This document shows positions 62,728 to 64,000 of a DNA stretch of 64,000 nucleotides, in pieces. Location: assembly GCA_023388495.1 (NCBI GenBank), contig JAEWGC010000011.1, forward strand, positions 1 through 64,000. The letters run 5' to 3'. The notes beneath the pieces were generated by a model. It worked only from the letters and a program-made list of their open reading frames with translations, was not told where the DNA came from and searched no databases. The number at the start of each line of letters is the position of its first letter. Within the stretch, counting starts at the first letter, position 1. The position numbers and the translations under genes are program-made. This stretch comes from Bacillota bacterium. GTDB taxonomy: Bacteria > Bacillota > Clostridia > Tissierellales > Tissierellaceae.

Positions 62728-62761
62728 CCCTATGATATAATGTTGATATTATATCATAGGG
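62728..62761. promoter_or_regulatory. Perfect 14-bp palindrome in the divergent promoter region
   Basis: CCCTATGATATAAT (62728-62741) is exactly complementary to ATTATATCATAGGG (62748-62761) around GTTGAT. On the minus strand TTGTTT, 17 bases, then TATAAT makes a sigma-A promoter whose -10 lies in the palindrome. A protein bound here would block transcription of the membrane-protein gene and perhaps the activator gene. Confidence 0.6.
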
Positions 62762-62817
62762 ACAAAGGATAAACAATAAGTTAGTAAGTATCAAGAATAA
62801 TATAAAAAGGTGATATT

Positions 62818-64000
62818 ATGCAAAAGAAAATAGTTCTAATAGCAGGTTCTACAAATACAAAACAATCCTTATATGAACAACTTAAAGAATTTATTCCGGA
62901 TTCCATCTTGATAAAAGCTTATGCTAGTGAAGAAGGAATAGATTCAGAATTTGATTGTGATTTGTTGATAATTTCAAGTGTTCGTATGAAGACTGAATTT
63001 GATATGTTGGATATAAATTACGAGTGTAAAGATATTATTATCTGTGAAAGAAGTATAAACTTTGACTATATTGATCAAGTAGCTAATATCCCTTTAAATG
63101 AAGAGGTTTTATTAGTAAATGATGAAAAAGAAACTACTGTAAATGCAATAAAGGATTTAATAGATCTTGGTTTAAATCATATTAAGTATTATCCATATTA
63201 TCCAGGTATAGAAGATTATAAGAAGCTTGAAACAGCAATAACCCCTGGAGAACCTGACAAGGTCCCAAGTTGCGTTAATAAGATTATTAACATTGGACCT
63301 AGAATCATGGATATTAATACCCTATACAATATTATGGATAAGCTGAACCTTGATAATAGAGATACAAGATTTTTTACTGAAAGATATATGCAAAAAATAA
63401 TAAATGTATCTAAGTATATTTCTACTATCAACAATAACATTAATACATTAAATGGTTATCTCAATAATATTGTAGATAGTCTTGTTAATGGAATACTAGT
63501 TTTTGATGAGAATGGATATATAAAATATGCCAATGAAGAAATGAAAAGAGTATTTTCAATAGAGAAAAGAGACATTGTAAATAGAAATATAAAAAGTATT
63601 CTTGATAGAGAAATGTTACCCTATTTTCTTAGTGGAGATGTATATGAAAATAAAGTACTAAATATTATGGGAATGCATGTAAAAACTTCAAAGTTTAAGA
63701 TACCAAATAGTACTAATATTGTAGTTACAACAAATAGAGATGAAAAAGACAGCATAAAGAAAAAATTCAACCAAGATCTTTTGCTTAAAGGTCATTTTGC
63801 AAAATACAACTTTGAAGACATAATAGGAAGCAGTAATCTAATAAAAGATATAAAAAACACTGCTTTGAAGCTATCAAAATCTGAACTAACAGTTCTCATA
63901 GAAGGAGAAAGTGGCACAGGTAAAGAGCTTTTTGCATCTGCTATACACAATAATTCAAAAAGGAAGCATGGGCCTTTCCTTGCCATAAATTTTAGCGCCT
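62818..64000 (+). CDS. Sigma-54-dependent transcriptional activator, N-terminal part (runs off window)
   Basis: ATG 62818, with AAGGTGAT upstream, opens a frame that continues past the window end. Residues ~1-190 are a sensor region without recognised catalytic motifs (IVLIAGSTNTKQSLYEQLKE). Residues ~212-310 form a PAS domain (VNGILVFDENGYIKYANEEM). From ~331 the AAA+ domain starts with DIIGSSNLIKDIKN and Walker A GESGTGKELF (~363). The GAFTGA loop and Fis-type HTH lie outside. Position beside the opp-cyanophycinase operon with its -24/-12 promoter makes it the likely activator. Confidence 0.9.
   Translation, partial: MQKKIVLIAGSTNTKQSLYEQLKEFIPDSILIKAYASEEGIDSEFDCDLLIISSVRMKTEFDMLDINYECKDIIICERSINFDYIDQVANIPLNEEVLLVNDEKETTVNAIKDLIDLGLNHIKYYPYYPGIEDYKKLETAITPGEPDKVPSCVNKIINIGPRIMDINTLYNIMDKLNLDNRDTRFFTERYMQKIINVSKYISTINNNINTLNGYLNNIVDSLVNGILVFDENGYIKYANEEMKRVFSIEKRDIVNRNIKSILDREMLPYFLSGDVYENKVLNIMGMHVKTSKFKIPNSTNIVVTTNRDEKDSIKKKFNQDLLLKGHFAKYNFEDIIGSSNLIKDIKNTALKLSKSELTVLIEGESGTGKELFASAIHNNSKRKHGPFLAINFSA

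Overview
The window is AT-rich, densely coded and mostly read on the + strand. It comes from a low-GC Gram-positive anaerobe, most likely a member of Clostridia/Tissierellia. The support is strong AGGAGG-type ribosome sites, TTG/GTG starts, T-box leaders, a BceRSAB module, an S-layer-homology (SLH) glycoside hydrolase, rubrerythrin, an OPT peptide transporter and lipoprotein-type solute-binding proteins. No rRNA, tRNA or CRISPR array was seen. The genus is inference only.

Left part (1 to ~22.7 kb) is an accessory and decaying region. It opens with the 3' end of a chemotaxis receptor, then a GIY-YIG protein, an XRE/TPR regulator and a stand-alone Fic protein. Mobile-DNA debris follows: an internally deleted IS3-family element with both inverted repeats, and the 5' end of a group II intron next to a hairpin. 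After that come small secreted or lipid-anchored proteins (two have lost the lipobox Cys), a MocR regulator divergent from a flavin-reductase-like gene, and three double-GNAT acetyltransferases. Between 13.0 and 14.0 kb lies a patchwork of gene fragments (HAD phosphatase, IS3 OrfA, ArsR-like HTH, rRNA methyltransferase tail). An intact BceRSAB-type antimicrobial-peptide sensing and efflux module with a palindromic operator (14.6-19.2 kb) sits inside this region.

Middle part (22.9-46.7 kb) carries more housekeeping functions. It has a GH18-SLH cell-wall enzyme, an xpaC-telA pair, an Ile T-box with brnQ, and a MacAB-like exporter with its own two-component system. It then has an AraC-GyrI regulator, rubrerythrin, cutC with a glycosylasparaginase, a Tyr T-box with tyrS, pepD followed by an OPT transporter and a PqqD-like gene, an EamA gene interrupted by a TGA, a DEDDh exonuclease and a CBS-domain protein.

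Right part (46.7-64 kb) holds a reverse-strand moxR-DUF58-transglutaminase operon, a TcdA-like E1 enzyme with a HutD-like gene, and a Met T-box with a methionyl-tRNA synthetase of the KISTS type. It ends with an oppA-B-C-(DF fusion)-cyanophycinase operon. That operon is preceded by a near-consensus -24/-12 (sigma-54) promoter with upstream inverted repeats. A sigma-54 activator gene starts just after the operon and runs off the window. The simplest reading is an activator-controlled system for taking up and hydrolysing peptides or cyanophycin-like material, and it is the most interesting coherent system here. Amino-acid and peptide use recurs across the right two thirds (brnQ, pepD, OPT, opp, cyanophycinase, glycosylasparaginase, three amino-acid-sensing T-boxes), which suggests a peptide-fermenting lifestyle.
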